DNA of 64,000 nucleotides from Rhyacichthys aspro (taxonomy: Eukaryota; Chordata; Actinopteri; Gobiiformes; Rhyacichthyidae), in NCBI GenBank assembly GCA_036850595.1, contig CM072153.1:11984169-12048168 (forward strand). The letters run 5' to 3'. The translations under genes and the position numbers were made by a program. The stretch's first letter is position 1; the number at the start of each line of letters is the position of its first letter. The notes beneath the pieces were generated by a model that was given only the letters and a program-made list of their open reading frames with translations, had not been told where the DNA came from and did not search any database. Below, piece by piece: positions 42,350 through 57,900 of the stretch.

Positions 42350-45300
42350 TCTTTAGTGAGATTGGACATCTTTCATCTAAACTGTTTCTGTAGCACCCAT
42401 TTAGAGAGTGACCCTTTTCCCAGTGTTTTTAAAGGGAAATGAAACAAATAGCATTTGTGCATCTGATTACTGAAAGATTATGCACTAAGTTGCCATTTTC
42501 CTTCTAAACCAGTCAAACACAGTTGGAAAGCCTCCGTCTGAGCATATCTTTTTTTATTTCATGTCATCGTTTACTATACATATAGAAATCAGTGATGACA
42601 ACCAGATAAAACTTTTATTTTTGGCTATTAGTTATTGAAGCATTTAATTGCTGTAGCTATGGGACCTGTATTCCTTTTTTTTTTTTACCACTTAGGGGAC
42701 TCAGTCATTATGGCTCATGCTAATATTGTGCCAATGGGGAATTCTAAGTTTGTAAAATAGAGTTGTCTGCTTTGTTTAGAATGTAATTAACTGCAAGGCC
42801 CTGAATTAAATCCTTCTTGCCATTCTGACAGCTCCCATGACATGTATTCCCATCGCTGTGAGTGACATACAAATCGGCCCATCAAACATGAGTGCTATCT
42901 CCACAGCACTTGTCCAGTCTCCTAACGACTGCACTTTCAGCAAATCTTTAATTAGATGTGCTTCATTCAGAAATCAGTCTACATCCCATTTTTAAATGAA
43001 GCTGAGCCTTAAGAAATTGTTCCCACACCAATGCATCTTCTCCCTTAAGCGTTTGATTCCAGGCGCTCTGTTTGAACGCCTCACGATGAATGCTGAGTCA
43101 TCTCTCTACTTGACTAAACAGTAATTAAAGATCCTACATTGTCAGAAGGAAAGAGATGTGGAATGGACTGCGGGTCGCTCTGTCGTATTGTGTTTGCCAA
43201 GGGATACAAGGACCCAGAGATTCTGTTGCAGCTGCTTGCAAGGACATGCTGAGAATAGGATGTGCATGTGCCAGCCCATTCTGACTATGAAAAATGCCTT
43301 CAATTGTCCATCTGCAGGTTTCACTGATTCACCCTAGACAGCCAATGACAAAGCTATATTTGACAGAAAATGAATTGAAATCCAAAACAGGAAGGTAGCT
43401 GCTTAGAAATCTTTAGCAATAAAGCCTCTGTTTCGGGTTAAATACGAGCTAAGTATGTGCTTACCAAAAGTCACACAGCTTCTTATCAGTACAGTCCCAT
43501 TTCCATTCAGTTATCCACACATTTTCCGAGTGCACCTCTATGTCATTTGAAGATTGTATTGCTTTTGATTAATTGATATGGGTTTGCACCAGCTTCGCAG
43601 TGAGATGGCCCGTGTGTGTGCGCTTGCTGTATTATTCAGGTGCCTTTAAAAGCATGTCAACTCCATTACAAGGGTTTTACCAGATGTATCATGTCCTGTC
43701 CAAGTGTCTCAGAAGAAACAGCTCATGTCCAAATTCCAATGGTTAAAATGAGGGTTCCTTCACAGTGTGTTGCTAGAATTTTTTTTTGTTTTGACTTTAC
43801 AAATATATATTAGGGGGTATTTTAAGTTGATGTCCAAACTTGTTAAACTATCATGATTGTCAGGTCTCTGAAGCTGTAAGCAAAAAATGCCAAATTGGAG
43901 TTGGGTGCTGAACAAAAGCAAAGGCAAAGTGAGCAGTAGCAAATGTCTCCTTTATTCTTGTAGCAGTATATATCCTGAAAAGGTACATGGTGTTGATTTA
44001 AATATAATATAGGAGGTGTTGAATATGTTATGTTGAACTTCTCAAGTCTGATGCATTTTGACTATTTTCATCTCGCATTGAGCTCGACTTACACTGTTTA
44101 TACTTACACCGTAAAAGCACAGCTGCATTTCTGATGGAGTTGTGTTTGCTTGTTGTGGCTCTACCCACCTTCATGTCTCTGTTTGAATAGAATTATTTAG
44201 GAAGTGGCTGTGCTTTGTTATTATAAGAGGCTGCTACACACATCTGGACACCCACTAAATGAATGCTCTACTTATCCCTTCTGACTATGTGGCGTGATAT
44301 GTGATTTCCCTAATGTAATAGGCATGGTTGCTTCATAATATGATGTGAAACACTATTAATTTCAGATGTATGACAATTAGAACTAGCGTCAGTGGCGTGC
44401 AGCCGTGCACTGCAAACCCTCAAAAAGTGTGCAGCATTTGTTATACTGGTTCATTTCACACGCACAGGCAATGCCTTACAGTGCTGCATCAGCAAAATCA
44501 CTCCACTTGTTTCCGCTGTCATTTCCATTATGCAACTGGGAAAAAGACATCAAGCTGCAAATGAAGCTGTCTGAGCCTACGCCAAGGCAAAACAGCCACT
44601 ATTACTCTCATCTGACACAGTGCAGTGAGCAATACGCAACCAGTGTGTGAGAAATAAACATGTTCTGTTTGGCATCTAGCTGGATGTGTTTTGATCCATC
44701 TATCTGTCTTGGAATAAAGCAACCCAAGCAAATGTTTTTTTACTGAATGTTTAAATGTAGAGAATCAAAGAGAAGGAGCTTTTTGGAGCTCTGTTTTGTC
44801 ATCATGTTGAGTTTAACGAGACATATTAGTAATACGGTTAGAGGTTTGGAACCATTAAATTAGCTGTTATTTATAAATGCTAGACAACATTAGGATAAAT
44901 ACATGATCATGTCACATTAACCAGAAATATTGAGGATGTGAAAGTTTGTCTTTGAACCTAGCAGTTATGCCAGCTGCAAGCAGTGTGTGTGTGAACCACA
45001 TAATAGCCATACGGCATCTAAGGTGACATAGTTATTGATGGGTTAGTTATTATTTTATTGTAATATTATTTTTCATAAAGTGACCTACAAATGCATCCAC
45101 AAAAAGTGAAAAATTTAACAAAAGAAATAGAACCCAAGTATCGAAGAAGAGTAGAGGTAGTGCCGAATTATACCTGAAAACTCAAAAACAGGTCTTCTAA
45201 TAGATTAATCTGGAGTAATTACTCAATATCTTTTAAAAAGAAAGTAGTACACAGTTAGGTCACAATTATGACAGTATAAAGATTTTTACTTTAAAGATAC

Positions 45301-45700
45301 TTTATTATCATTTCAATCGACAGTATCAGCCAAAAACAAACAAGTAAGAAGAAGTTCTATTGACTTTGCGACAAATAGATGTGTAAAACTCAATATCAGA
45401 TTCATCACTTATTATAAATAAGAATTCAAACACAGTTTTGCAGGTTCTTTTCTCTATATATGGTATCTAATGCAAAGTTTAAAGAGCAAGGGGATTAGGG
45501 ATGTCAATGAAGCCGGGTTCAGGGGTCAGGGTTCAAAAGGTCAATTTTGTGGAATGAGGGGCTTTGGGTCAAAGTTGCAAGCCAGGCACACCACTGATGG
45601 CAAAGTGGGAGTCAACAGTAAGTCTGGCCTATCACTTTTTAGGTATTTAACCGGCCGTGGTCAGGTCTTTAAATTCAGAGAGAGTGTGGAGAGAAGGGAA
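42350..45700. other. Intergenic region, no gene recognised
   Basis: No open frame here has family features or a consistent exon structure. The 42830-43140 stretch is less AT-rich and could be conserved non-coding DNA, but that cannot be judged without alignment. Confidence 0.5.
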
Positions 45701-45729
45701 GTTGTGGTGTGCTGACCGTGCACTTATCC

Positions 45730-45735
45730 TTTATT
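45730..45735 (-). terminator. calb2: Candidate polyadenylation signal of calb2
   Basis: AATAAA on the minus strand, about 175 bases downstream of the calb2 stop codon. Other signals further down may be used, since 3'UTR length cannot be read from DNA alone. Confidence 0.45.
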
Positions 45736-45907
45736 CAGATTTGTCATGTCAGAGACATTGGGGGTATGAGGAGCAGGACAGGGGTGTGTGCTTGGCACAT
45801 GCACCTGGTTTATGTGGCCAGGCAGCTGGAAGTGGCTGTGGTCTTAGGAGAGCAGGGGCAGGGCAGGGCTGGGCAGAAAAAAATGATGATTTGCAACAAG
45901 AGAAGAA

Positions 45908-48900
45908 TCACACCATGGGCTCCCTGCACAGGACAATCTCCAGCTCACTGCGGTAGAGCTTCCCCCCATCTGACAGGGCCATGATGCTCTGCTTGTAGCC
46001 CGTCAGGTTCTTGGCATCTACCTCCTGCACAACACAAGGGGTGGGGTGGGGGTTATTACAAGTGATCCAACATAACAAACAACTAAAAGAAGCAAGCTTT
46101 AAATATGCTGTAAAATAACAAATAGAAAGAGGAACACTCATACGTTAGCTCTAGCTTCTTTTGCAAACGGCCAGTAAACAATAATGAGACAACATAGAGA
46201 CTACAGTCAAATCTTTAATGTGATCTTCTATTCTATTCTAGCCGCATGTCTCCACCACAAGGGCAGTGCTAGTGTGGCTCTCAAAACCTTTTTCAAATAA
46301 TACAATAATCTAAAATGGAGCGCCAGAAAATTGTCCGGCCTTTTATATAAATAGGAATTGAGGATAAGTCTGTTGTCTTGAAACACCCTTTCTCGCTGCG
46401 ATGCACTCATTCTTATTTGTCTGAACGTTTCAAAGGAAACAAATGATCTGTTTTTGAGGGATCGATGCAGAACACACATTGCATCTTAAACAGTGCTTCA
46501 CCTAAGTCCTCAGCTCACCTTCTTGTTTGTCTGGTATAGGTCTCGTAGCAGAGCCTCCAACTCCTGCTCGTCGATGTATCCATTCCCATCCTGTAAAATG
46601 TGCACAGCATTAATCAGGTCTCATAATGTGTGAAAAAGACAAAACCCAGCACTTCTTTCACTTGTAATAAACATTTAATGGAATGTATGGCAGCTTTCAT
46701 ACTGTACATTCTCCAGCCTAATGGCCATTCAATGATTCAAAAACTAATGACATTCACAACTCTGAAGGAGGTTTAGCTAAAGATTCCATGTGGAGCCACT
46801 TTGCTAATTAATGAATCACTGGTCTCTTGGTAATGTTTAGAGTTTGGGGCCATAAAATAAGTCCAAATCATTGGAGGTGAGCCATCCGAAGCTGGCACAA
46901 AATCTGTTCATCTGGGCTCAGTCTCGAGATAACTGCAGCGTTGAGGCGACTGCCCATCTTATTTTTGAGCTTTGATGTTTACAAAGCTACACTGCAGTGT
47001 CCCAGATCTCAGAAATAAAGTGAGAATCTATTTATTTTTCCGCTTTAAGGATGAAAGAGTCAGGACTCTGCAGAGTTACCACAACCAAGAGAAAAGGACT
47101 ACAGGTATGAGCCAATCTGTCGTACTTGTGTGCCATCTTGCATTCCAGACATTTTCAAGGCCTTACACTGTTTGGGGCTCTGGTACTGTGAGACCTTGTT
47201 AGTTTTCAGCTCGGCCCACAACAAAATGATGAAACTAATTACATACATAAATTCTGAAGCTCCACACAGAGACGGGACTGGATTGTGGAGCCGTTCATGT
47301 ATAATTGATCACTCAGCCTTGAGACAGAGAACTCACACCTAAAATCCGATGATAGATTTTTGATCACATTTACACTGTTAGGTTGATATCCATGAAGGAA
47401 GTCAAATGCTTGAGCAGGTGTGAGGGCTTCATTGCTGTCTGGAAGCACATTTTCCTCTAATCTATGCTAATGTGGAAAAAAAAACAGGCTGCTAACCACT
47501 TTGGGCTGTTTACAAAGGGACAGGTGCGCCCTAATCATTTCCCTAGAGCTTCCATACAAAACAGGGGAATTTGTATATTCATCATCGGAAACAATCACGA
47601 CAGAAGCTTGGTGCCATGTATTTTTCAATTCAGTCACAATTAGCTGGAAATTGGTATCGCCACAGAAAACCTACACGGGACACTTTAAAAGCAAACTTGT
47701 ATAAGCATTTGCTGACAACTGTGTGAGTGAGTGCAGAGTGAGTGAGGTGTGTTAACAGTGGTACAGTGGAATTGGTTTTAAAATGTGATTGCGCCTGGAT
47801 TATTTTATTGTTATGATTATGTGAGGTTGGGATTTAGGCGTAATCCTCTAATGCCTGTAAATTGTACATGACCTGTTTTTGTGGATTGCAACATGAGCCG
47901 CTCCAGAGAAAATGATCCTTACATTGTTTCTGATTCAATAACGTTCAACAGACAACTGTGTTTAAGAAGCATCGTCACTGAATATGATTTGGAGATGTAC
48001 AGTATAAACATGTGTAGTGAGTAGCTTATGGATTTCAATGTATTTACACAACATCTCCAGCTCACCTTGTCGTAGAAGTTGAAAATTGCATTGAATTGCT
48101 CAGAGGTCAACTTCACACCCTGAAAAGTAAGAATGAAGTTAGTTATCAGAATTGTATAAACACATTTTTAAAACAGAAATGACCGTGGCTATGTACCTAC
48201 CTGGAATTTCAGCAGGAAATTCTCCTGCACAGGGAGCAGCCTGTGACAAAGAGCCATATCATGTCAGTCTATACTTATTATAACTTATTCAAAATCCACT
48301 GAGGCATTGTCCATTACCTTGCCATCTCCGACAGGCCCAGCTTCCCATCTCCATTCAGATCAAACATCTTGAGCTGAAAAAGAGGTAGAACAGATAGAGA
48401 GGGGCAGAGGAAAGAGAATGTAAAAGAAAATCTTTGTTAAACAAGTTAAATTTAATCCAACAAAGAAACAAAGGAATCTATGTTGCTCTAGATGAGATAA
48501 GACTTCCAATTATACTAGCTTTATTACTAGCACAATATATCACCACATTTCCAATATCTGATCTTTAAATCATTTGCTTATAACAAGAAAGTGAAAGAAA
48601 AGAAAGTTTATCTTAAAGAACTAAGCTTCACTGGTTCAAGTTAGGTCTGTTCAGGGACTGCAGGAAGAAACAGATGTGAACACATCTGGGCAGTGAACAG
48701 TAAATGAACATGAGGGGTCACTGAGCAAGACAAAGGCACAGCCACCAACACTGGCTCTAGGCACAAGAGAGCTCTTAACTGGGGATTATGCTATGGATTT
48801 AAATATTGTTTGAGAGTCATAGCCAGACCTGTTTCACGTGTGTGTGTGTGTGTGTGGGACAGATGCTTACAATAGTCTGTGTATACTCCTGCAGCTTCTG

Positions 48901-51900
48901 GTCATCATAGTGTCTGTTGGCCTTCTGTAGCAGGTCTGAGAGGAAGCCCTGAGGAGAGACAGTACCATGTGTAAAGGGTCACTGCAGCTCACTCTACAGA
49001 CATCAGGGCAGGAGTCTTTGTGCTTACTTGTCGCCAAAAGCACAATTTGTCATTTTCTGAAGGAATCCTGCTGGACTTATTGTCCTTTTTTCTGGCAGAT
49101 TCCAACTCATGAATAAAATCCCAAAGTGTATTTTTATTACATGAAAACATATCAGAGAAAATGTATGAATAATAAATTTAAACAACAAAAAGATTAGTAC
49201 TAAGTAGTTTAAAATATATTCAGTAGGTAGCTCTTCGTCACCATTAATATACATAGAGGAATAAATCGCACCGGCACAATTTTTACACGTCACAACAACA
49301 ATTTTTAGGTATTATCAAATGACTTACTAGATTCTGTTCCAAACCCAACATATTTATTATAATGAAAATTTCTTATTTGATGACTACATGATGCATTTCA
49401 TATTTTCAAAGCTGCCACTTATGTCACAACCACTGCACTGAGTAATACCCTTCTCATAAATTACAGCAGCTTTTACTAAAAGCATTTTCATTTTATAGTA
49501 AACTTTTATTAACTCTAAACAGTAAACTTTTATTATTACGCAGACTTACAAATTACATGGTGTCAAGTGTGTGTTATGTATAATTACTTAATCCAATCCT
49601 TGGTCCGAATCTAAATAATGTCAAAATCCTATTCGTTCCCTTGATTACAGCTACGGTCACCAGAGTCCATGTCCTAATCACTTCCCCTAACTGAGTCATC
49701 TGGTGTGGCGCGTCTGCCGTCTGGCTCCTCAGTTGCAAGTTTCCGAAGCTTTTCCAAAAGCCACACCTGAGTTGCTTATGTGCACCTCGTCAAGTGGAAC
49801 CAATGTGATCCCATAACAACCCGAGCAGCCTCACAGGCGCATGTGGCGTAATGACTGTCCCTATTAGCAGAATGCTCCCCTTTGTATTGTCTGACACAGT
49901 GTTTCCAAAAATTGAGTCGAAGTGGAGAACATTTGTGCACTTCCCAAAGCTTTGGGGATCTGAATCCTCGACTGTAAAGAACACTCAGTCACAGGGGAGT
50001 TTCGTGTGTGGCAGCCACTTAGCGCTCCTCTATCAAAACTGCAGTCAGTCCCATGCACTTTCTAGGCCAATGTGCAGACTGAATGGCCAACATGAAAGAA
50101 CCTAGATGCTGCTTGTTTTTGAAACTGAATTAGTCCAGTGGAATCAGTCATAAAACAAAATGTTGACATGTTTAATAGAATACCTCTTACTGCTAAGGGG
50201 CATCTACATGTTGCTTATAAAATGCCATGAAAGAACAGTATGTTTTAAGGTGTTTTTTATATTTAACTGTGTCACGGCAACCCTATGTGCAAAGCAGTCA
50301 TTTTCTCTTATTAGACTAAAGCTTGTGTAAAGCTTGCTTGCTAAAAGTATTGTCGCTAACCGTAACAAAAATATAGAGAACTATCTTTTGCTCTTTCTTC
50401 TTCTTTTTATTGGAGCAAAGCAACGTAACATGTGGAAGATGAACAACACAATGTAGTATATTCAAACCATTCAAAACATGAGGTAAAATGAAACAGGCAA
50501 CAGCAGTTACATGTAAGAGGATTAATTGGGATACATTATAGAAAACAGGGAAACATAAAATAATTACATAAAAAAAGAAGGGCTCCATAAAGCAACATGA
50601 TTAAGATGCATGAGTTGCATTCAAGGGTTGTCATTCTGTGATTATATAATGTGATGGAGGGAAAGAACAAATAAAAGGGGTGTAAGTCAGCAGTAATGAA
50701 ATTGCCATCAGTATTTCATTGTCATGCTTTGCAGGTATTTGCAGCACTTGAACAAAACATTACTTAAGAATCACTGCTGAGGATCAAAATACAGTTTGTG
50801 TATCTAAATGTGTGAAATACGGGCTTACCTTCAGCTCATTTGCTTCAATGTAACCACTGCGATCTGTATCATATCGCCTCCAAGCCTGTGAGAATGCAGC
50901 ACAACACAAGGGAAAGTAAGTTCTGGGTACAAAGCCAGTGATTTTTCCATTTCTCCCCCACCGAAACATAAATCCTCTCAGATCAAAGCTCCTTGTGCTC
51001 AGAGAGTTTGATTTTTGAACAGGAACAATTCCCTCGGTTGGCCATAATGGGGCGAATAATCAGTGTAATCACAGCCCTGTTCGATTGCACCCCGTTTGGT
51101 CCACACTCACAAGAGAAAGTCATTTTAATGAATGTTTTAATCTAGCAGCTGTCCCTGTCCAAAGAAGGGCTTCTTATCAAAGATGGATGCCCCCCCACCC
51201 CTCGTTCTGTACAGAGGAGCTAGTGTTGTTATCCATTATATATGACTCTGGAAATAGAAGGTTCGGCTTCCTCATTCGAAACCTTTCAAAACCTTTCTGC
51301 CCGCCGCCCCCCTAACCCGACCAATCCCCTCAACAAAGACCGATTAATCTATGTTATCAAACTCTCCTCGCTCTGAACATCCTATCACCATTTCATTTAG
51401 CCTCGTATCTGCTTCTGCTTACTCGGATTTGGCCTTTCTTTCCCCCCATCTATCCCTTATCCCCATATCTCTTTCTGCACGCATGTCCTCTCCCTCATTC
51501 CTCCGCTCAGTGACAGCGACAGCCGCAGCCCCCAAGTGTAATTGGTTTCTAATTGGCACCGTTATACCATGGGAGAACATCTAACATAAAATCTGCCATT
51601 TCCTTATCTTCTGGAGGTATTTAGTGGAATAAATGACTTCCCTCGGCTTGTACCTTTCAACAGTCACCCGTCTCCGCTCGAGGCTTTTTCTTACTCCTGT
51701 TCTGCCATTCATTATTTATACACCGCTGAGCTAAAGTTAGTTACAACCTCATTCAACATTTTCCTCTGGAAATGCTGTTGTAAGTGAACAGCAGCTGCTG
51801 TATTATGCTGTATATGATATTACCATTCGCACATTATTGCTTGTTTGTGTATTAGAGCTTGACAAATAGCCTTAGTTGGTCTTTGCATATTTGAGTCTTT

Positions 51901-54900
51901 CTATCATTTAAATCTATGTCTAACAACAGTAGATAAAATGTTTTTTATTCTTTGTTCTTGTTCAGCTCTTTGAGGCAATTGTTGGGCTATATAAATAAAA
52001 TTGAATTGAAACAAATGTTATTGCTTACAATTGTGAGATCGCTCAAGAGATACCTGTGAGATATTAAAAAAAGGTCATTAGAGAGTTAATGAGTTTTGAC
52101 CAAAAGATGTTGGTTTGTATTATTATGATATCAACAGCAGACTCAGTAAGTGCAGTCCAGGGCAGCTTTAACATCACTTTTTACAACTTGATGAAGCGGT
52201 AAACTACTACAGCTACACAGCATATCACAAATTTATTTTCAGTATAATCGATCGCAATATCTGTATCGCGAAGATGAGCTATAACGTTATAGTCTTCCAT
52301 TTAATGGACCTAATCCAAACAATGCCTTAAATCAAACTGTGGTGCATCCAAATAAATAAAAATGTCCTGTTTTTTCCTCGTTCCTAGATTAGGTCCTATT
52401 TTAACCTCTTTAGTCTTGGTTCAGTCATCAGTTCAGTCTAATATTAATTTATTTCCTGCTTTGACAAGCAGTTAGTCTACAGCCTTGTATTTCTCTATGT
52501 ATCCATAGTCATTTTTACTATATAGCTATCGCAATATTCAAAATAGTTTCCGCAAATTGCATGTTTTTTCAGCAGTATAAGCTACAACAGTTAACAGTGT
52601 CCTAAATGTGACACAGTAATTCAGAGTTCTGAGGTAAAATGGGTTGCAGTTTAGGGGGTAAGCATTCTCACTTAATACTATACAACCAGCTAATATTAAT
52701 AAAGTGAAAATGACAAATCGATAGTCATATTGGTCACTGGTGATACTGGTGTCGGTGAGGTTGTGTGGGTCTTTTTTTTCCAAGGCTGTTATTGGTTGCA
52801 TAGAAAGAAAAAGAATGAAACCGTCAGTAACTCTGAAAAAGTCTTCAAAAGAAATTTGTCACGCGGCTTCCCACAATTATCATAAATATACTCTCCCGTC
52901 AACGCAGTCTTACCGCCATGAACTCGGCACTGGAGCTGACAAACTGTCTGAAGCAGAGCAGGAAGTTTTCTTCAGTGGGGAGAATCTGGGCCAGCTGTGG
53001 AGACAAATGACAGCCAAATGGGAGTGGTGAGGACTCACAAGATGGTGGGGGGGGAGTGAGACTGGGGAGTATTTTGTCTGTGAAAACCACAAATGTCCAA
53101 CTTATGCATGAATAATAGAGTGGCGTGACCTCAGAAAATGCGCTGAATTCAAGTCTTTCTGGAGTTCAGATACAGTCCCAGATTAGACCATCTTTTCTGC
53201 TTGTGGTGGATGGGTGTCTTTTATAGTTCTCAGACAGAAAAAGTGTAAAAATGGTGGGAAGCTGCATCCCAAACTGACTCTGTGGAGAATTTCATAAAGA
53301 CTGCATTTATGTAATCGACTGGCGTATTGACTTCAGTCTTGCAATTTCCTTGGAGCTTTGATTTTTGATTTTTTCTCTGCTCACAAAAAATAAACCCCAA
53401 GCTTTTCGTACTCTTGCTGCACATTTTGACTTGTATTTAAAGTGAACATGAACAATTAGCGTATTAAGTTGCTATATAACATTATTCTTTGCATCCACTG
53501 CATTAATCCAAGGACTTACAAGGACTTACAATACAAAGTTCTGTAAGAACACTTTATGAAGTTCTGCTGTACATCTGGCCAGCTAGCAGCAGCTAACTTT
53601 AAGACTGTCGTGCACATCGCTTCCTGACTATTTTCCAAACATCCCGAGCAACATCTATGCATTCATTCCCTTTTGAGTGTTAAAAGGATGATGTAAAACG
53701 CTGGCTCCCCATAATAGCTTGGGCAAGTTGAGATCTGTTGACTAATCAAAACATTGAATGAGCTCTTTCTCCCATGATGAGGACTAACTAGTCTGTAACG
53801 GATGCTCAAATCAAATCCAAAAACTTTCTTACCGCACATTTTGAACATTTTGTACATTTTGTCTGAAAGCCTATGTAAAGCAGTTGTTTAATAGCTACAC
53901 AAAAAGCGTTGGGACTGACCTCTGACATCTCAATCCTGCCGTCTTTGTTCTTGTCGAACTTCTGCATGAACTCCTTCATCTTTTCTCTGAATGTGGGGTT
54001 TGTAGGGTCCTGGGAAACAAGGTAAAAGCCCAGGTATTTTTGTGCATTTTGGGTTCAGATTACCAAACTACAATAGGTCTAAATTATCTCAAGAATATGT
54101 TAATTTGTACAGATCTTTTATTTCTTAATGTGGGACTCACCACCCCGGCTCCTCTCCGTGCCACCTCCAGCTCCCTGAAGAAGTTCTCCAGTTCCTTGCC
54201 TTCGATGTAGCCGTTCCCTGAAACATAAAGACCCACCATGAGAAGACTTTACACCAGGGGATCTACTCTGTATTGCTGACATGCCAAAAAACACATGTGG
54301 TCACGGTGTCACACTCAGATCTCAGCTTGACTTTGTATTGATCCAAACATGAGCCTTTTACCAGTAACCATCTTCCTTACCCTCTGACTTAATGGATCCA
54401 AGTATTGACCGGCGCGACGGAAACTGATCACTGCTCAAAGACTGGGTCGGTCGAGAACAACAGAGACTATTTATGGAAAGGGAGATTATGCTGGGATTGT
54501 GAAGGTGATTCTTTAATTCCACTAGAAATCATTAAGAGCAAAATGGGACTTATCAATACAGGTAGGGAAAAGGAGTCTGTGTGGTTCTGGAAGGCCTTCA
54601 ACATCACGTAAAGAAATGATGTAAGCATGGTTTTAACAGTCTTGAGCATCTACTATTTCTTTTATTTAGATACAAAGGCTAGAGATCCAAAAAACAATTG
54701 TCGCCAAAAGGTTTTTTTTCTTAGCATTTTCTTGTCCATAAGCCTCACATAGATGGCTTTATTACCATTCGTACTGTTGTTACGCAAATGTGACCATCAC
54801 TGCTGTAACTCATGACTTCCCCTGTTGGTACAAAGTGGTGCCAAGGCTATGTTTGTTAGAGTGGTTCTTTTGACCATTCGTGTGTTACTGTAGCTGTTTT

Positions 54901-57900
54901 CTTTGTCTTGTTATGAACTGGGCCAATCCGTAATAAACTCTAATTCCATTGACACTCCTAAAACTTAACAACGGTTTGTTTTGTCTCAAGTTCCTCCGCT
55001 GCCATTATGTTCCTTGTGGCGCTCCCCTGCCCTGACACCGCCTACCCACTGGACAAATGAGAGTGTCCGCTTTACACAGGTACTTTGTGAAGCCGTGCCA
55101 ATATCCTATCAGCGAGCGCGCTCTCCGGCCGGACAGATGGCTCCAAACGATGTGACTAGCTGCTTCAATAAAACCCTGGAAGGCAGAGCTGCCTCATTAA
55201 ACGCCAACAAAGATTATTATGCCATCCACTTCCTCTCCTGGAACTAGCTCCCTGCCTTTCCCTGTCATCTTCTTTCCCTGCCCCTCTCTCTCTCTCTGTC
55301 TATTAGCTCCTTTGTTCTATCTATGGAAAATGTCCGTTTGTTTGTGTGTGTGTCATGCCGTCAAGTGAAAAGAAGTGGAGCATTGTGCAGGACAGTGCAT
55401 CAAGCCTCTCTCTCCTGTGGGCCTTATTGACATTTAGCACTCCGCAGAGAAATGGCCCGCTTGGTAATTAAACAGACCGAGATGTGATTAACTACAAGGC
55501 AAACGGCATAAAGTGACAATAAAAATAGATTTATGAATATATTACGGCAGAGAGCTGTCGGGAGTTCAATAAATGCAGCCGTAGATGCATACATCCCATT
55601 ATGATTGTGCAGCGAGGAGGGTCTGCTAATGCTAAGGTTGGACAGATGTGAGTACAAATGTGTTGATCTTACCGGAAGCCTTTGTGTTGGAACAAAATGC
55701 ATGAGGCATTTGTACGCATACATTTAAATGACTGTTTGAAAATTCTTAAACAGTTAAAAGATGTTAGTATAGTATAGTAGTATAGTATCGATGTGTTGTG
55801 TTGGACAGACTTTAATAGTAAACACTGTGCTGGCTTGCTGTGTCAAATGATACCACTTCATTCATTGTGAGCCACTGCAGGGTTCAAACCTATCAGTTTC
55901 GTTAAAAAGGGAGGTTCTTATGCCACAGGACAGATGAGAAAGTCTTTCTGGAGGAACTGTTATGTTCACAGTGAATTGTAAATTAGAGTTCTGTGGTATT
56001 TGAGTGTTGTTAGATCACTTTGGCCTCATGGGATTATATATGGTTTTGATTTGAAATTGTGCAATAACAGAGTAACAGCAGTTACAAACACTCATGGACA
56101 AAAACAATAAGATAAAGAAGTCAAAAATAAATGTACAGTAAAAGCAAATATGTGATTACTCTATATTATTGTATATATTTTTTTACTTCTTGATTTTGTG
56201 GTTTGTGTCCATGAATGTTTGTTTGTAACTGAGCTACTGGGACAAAGGGATTTCCCCTGTGGATTAATAAAGGTAACTCTAAGTCATGTATCCCACCCTG
56301 TGCTGTTAATCCAGCCTGCTGCACAACTCTGAATTACAATCTGCTGTTGACAGTGTTTTCTTGGAAATACTTATTTTCTTAGCAATGGAAATGGTGACAA
56401 AGATCTTATGGCGAAAGAAGGTCCATTTCTGATGACTGTAAGGATCATTTTAGGGTATTTCAGTCTTTTCTTATTAGCTAAACAGTCTAAATGCCATTTA
56501 ATCATTTAAACTCCAACGTCAAGTAAAAAGTTGTGTGAGACATTCCTAGAACAAAGGCCACTTGCTTTTAGTCCCATAGCAGCACAGCACTTAAGGCTTG
56601 CACTGAACAGCGGGATGAAAGGTTGAAAAAAAAAACCCACTTTTGGTCACCATCTGCACATTTTTGAAGGCTGCATCAAAAGTCCCAGGAGACACACTCA
56701 TTCTAAAAAATCCAGCCCAGAACTTCGAACAAGATGTTGTGCAAAGTAAGTACATATTTAAAACCTATTTACATTTGCCTTTCAAAGCAGCCAAGTCTAT
56801 TCAAATGTTCGACAGTGGAAGCACAGATGCTCATTGCTCTGATTTACATTTATATATCCACGATGATAATAAAAACGAACGGACGGCTAATGTGCTATAA
56901 TTAGCATACGAGATGAAGTTGTTTTCTCTTTGAAGTAGTTGGATTGAGAGGTAGAAAGCAGTCCAGCGATGACAGAGAGAGACGAGAGAGAGAGAGATGA
57001 GAGGGACACAATGTGCAGGGAGCTGTGAAAGATGCAATCCAGATGAGATTTGATCCTGAGCCAACCAGGGAATATGTGGTTTCATCAGCTCAGGGTGCAA
57101 TGCCTCCTGTGTATTTTTATCCACAACTCTGTTATGTTTATTCATTCCCAACGTACATATTAGCCTCTTCTTCTTTTTTACTGCCGCCGATCCATGCAGG
57201 AGACACTCCCAGTAATGAGAGCGCAAATCAAATGCTCAACACAAATCGGGTAGAATGCTCTGCTCGGATTTGATTTGCAAAGTGGCCCATCGCGCAATAT
57301 GTAAAAACCTTGTAAAAACCACAACTTCAAGACAAAAATCATCTATGAGCAGAAGAAGGAGGAGAAGAAAAACAACAACAATCACTTTTCCTCAGACACA
57401 GCCCTTCCCAGCTCATCATTCCGTCTTGATTTCTCGGTGGAATACATTCAGCATCGGTGCGGCCAAACACACACATAACAGGAGTTCCCTGGAGGGTTTG
57501 TAACTAGGTGCAAATAGCTGGAACACACCTTGTTGGCAGGTGTGTCATTACATACACCTCGGGAAAGTTGATTGCTTCACAAGGCGCAACTATGACATAT
57601 GAGAGTAATGAAATCAAACTGCAGCGAGGGAGGTCACAATTTAGCATAACTTTGACTAATTGTCTAATTGTATGATGTGATGAATGGGAATGGAATTAAC
57701 TGTCGGTTAACCTTGTCTGTTTGATGCCATTTCTTAATTATCGCGCAGTGTTTGCTGAAGATTGGCCTCTGTAACGCAACACAAGGACAATTATTCCACT
57801 TTCAGACATTTAATTCGAGAACAGGTGAAGTAGACTGACTGATTAAGTTTTGCAAAATTACACTATATCAATTTAGAAAATAAATGAGCAGAACTGGCGT

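Noticed and set aside
45470..45960. Plus-strand frames of 80-100 codons near the end of calb2
   Set aside because: They overlap the calb2 3'UTR and last coding exon in antisense, and their composition is low-information (Gly/Arg-rich without motifs).
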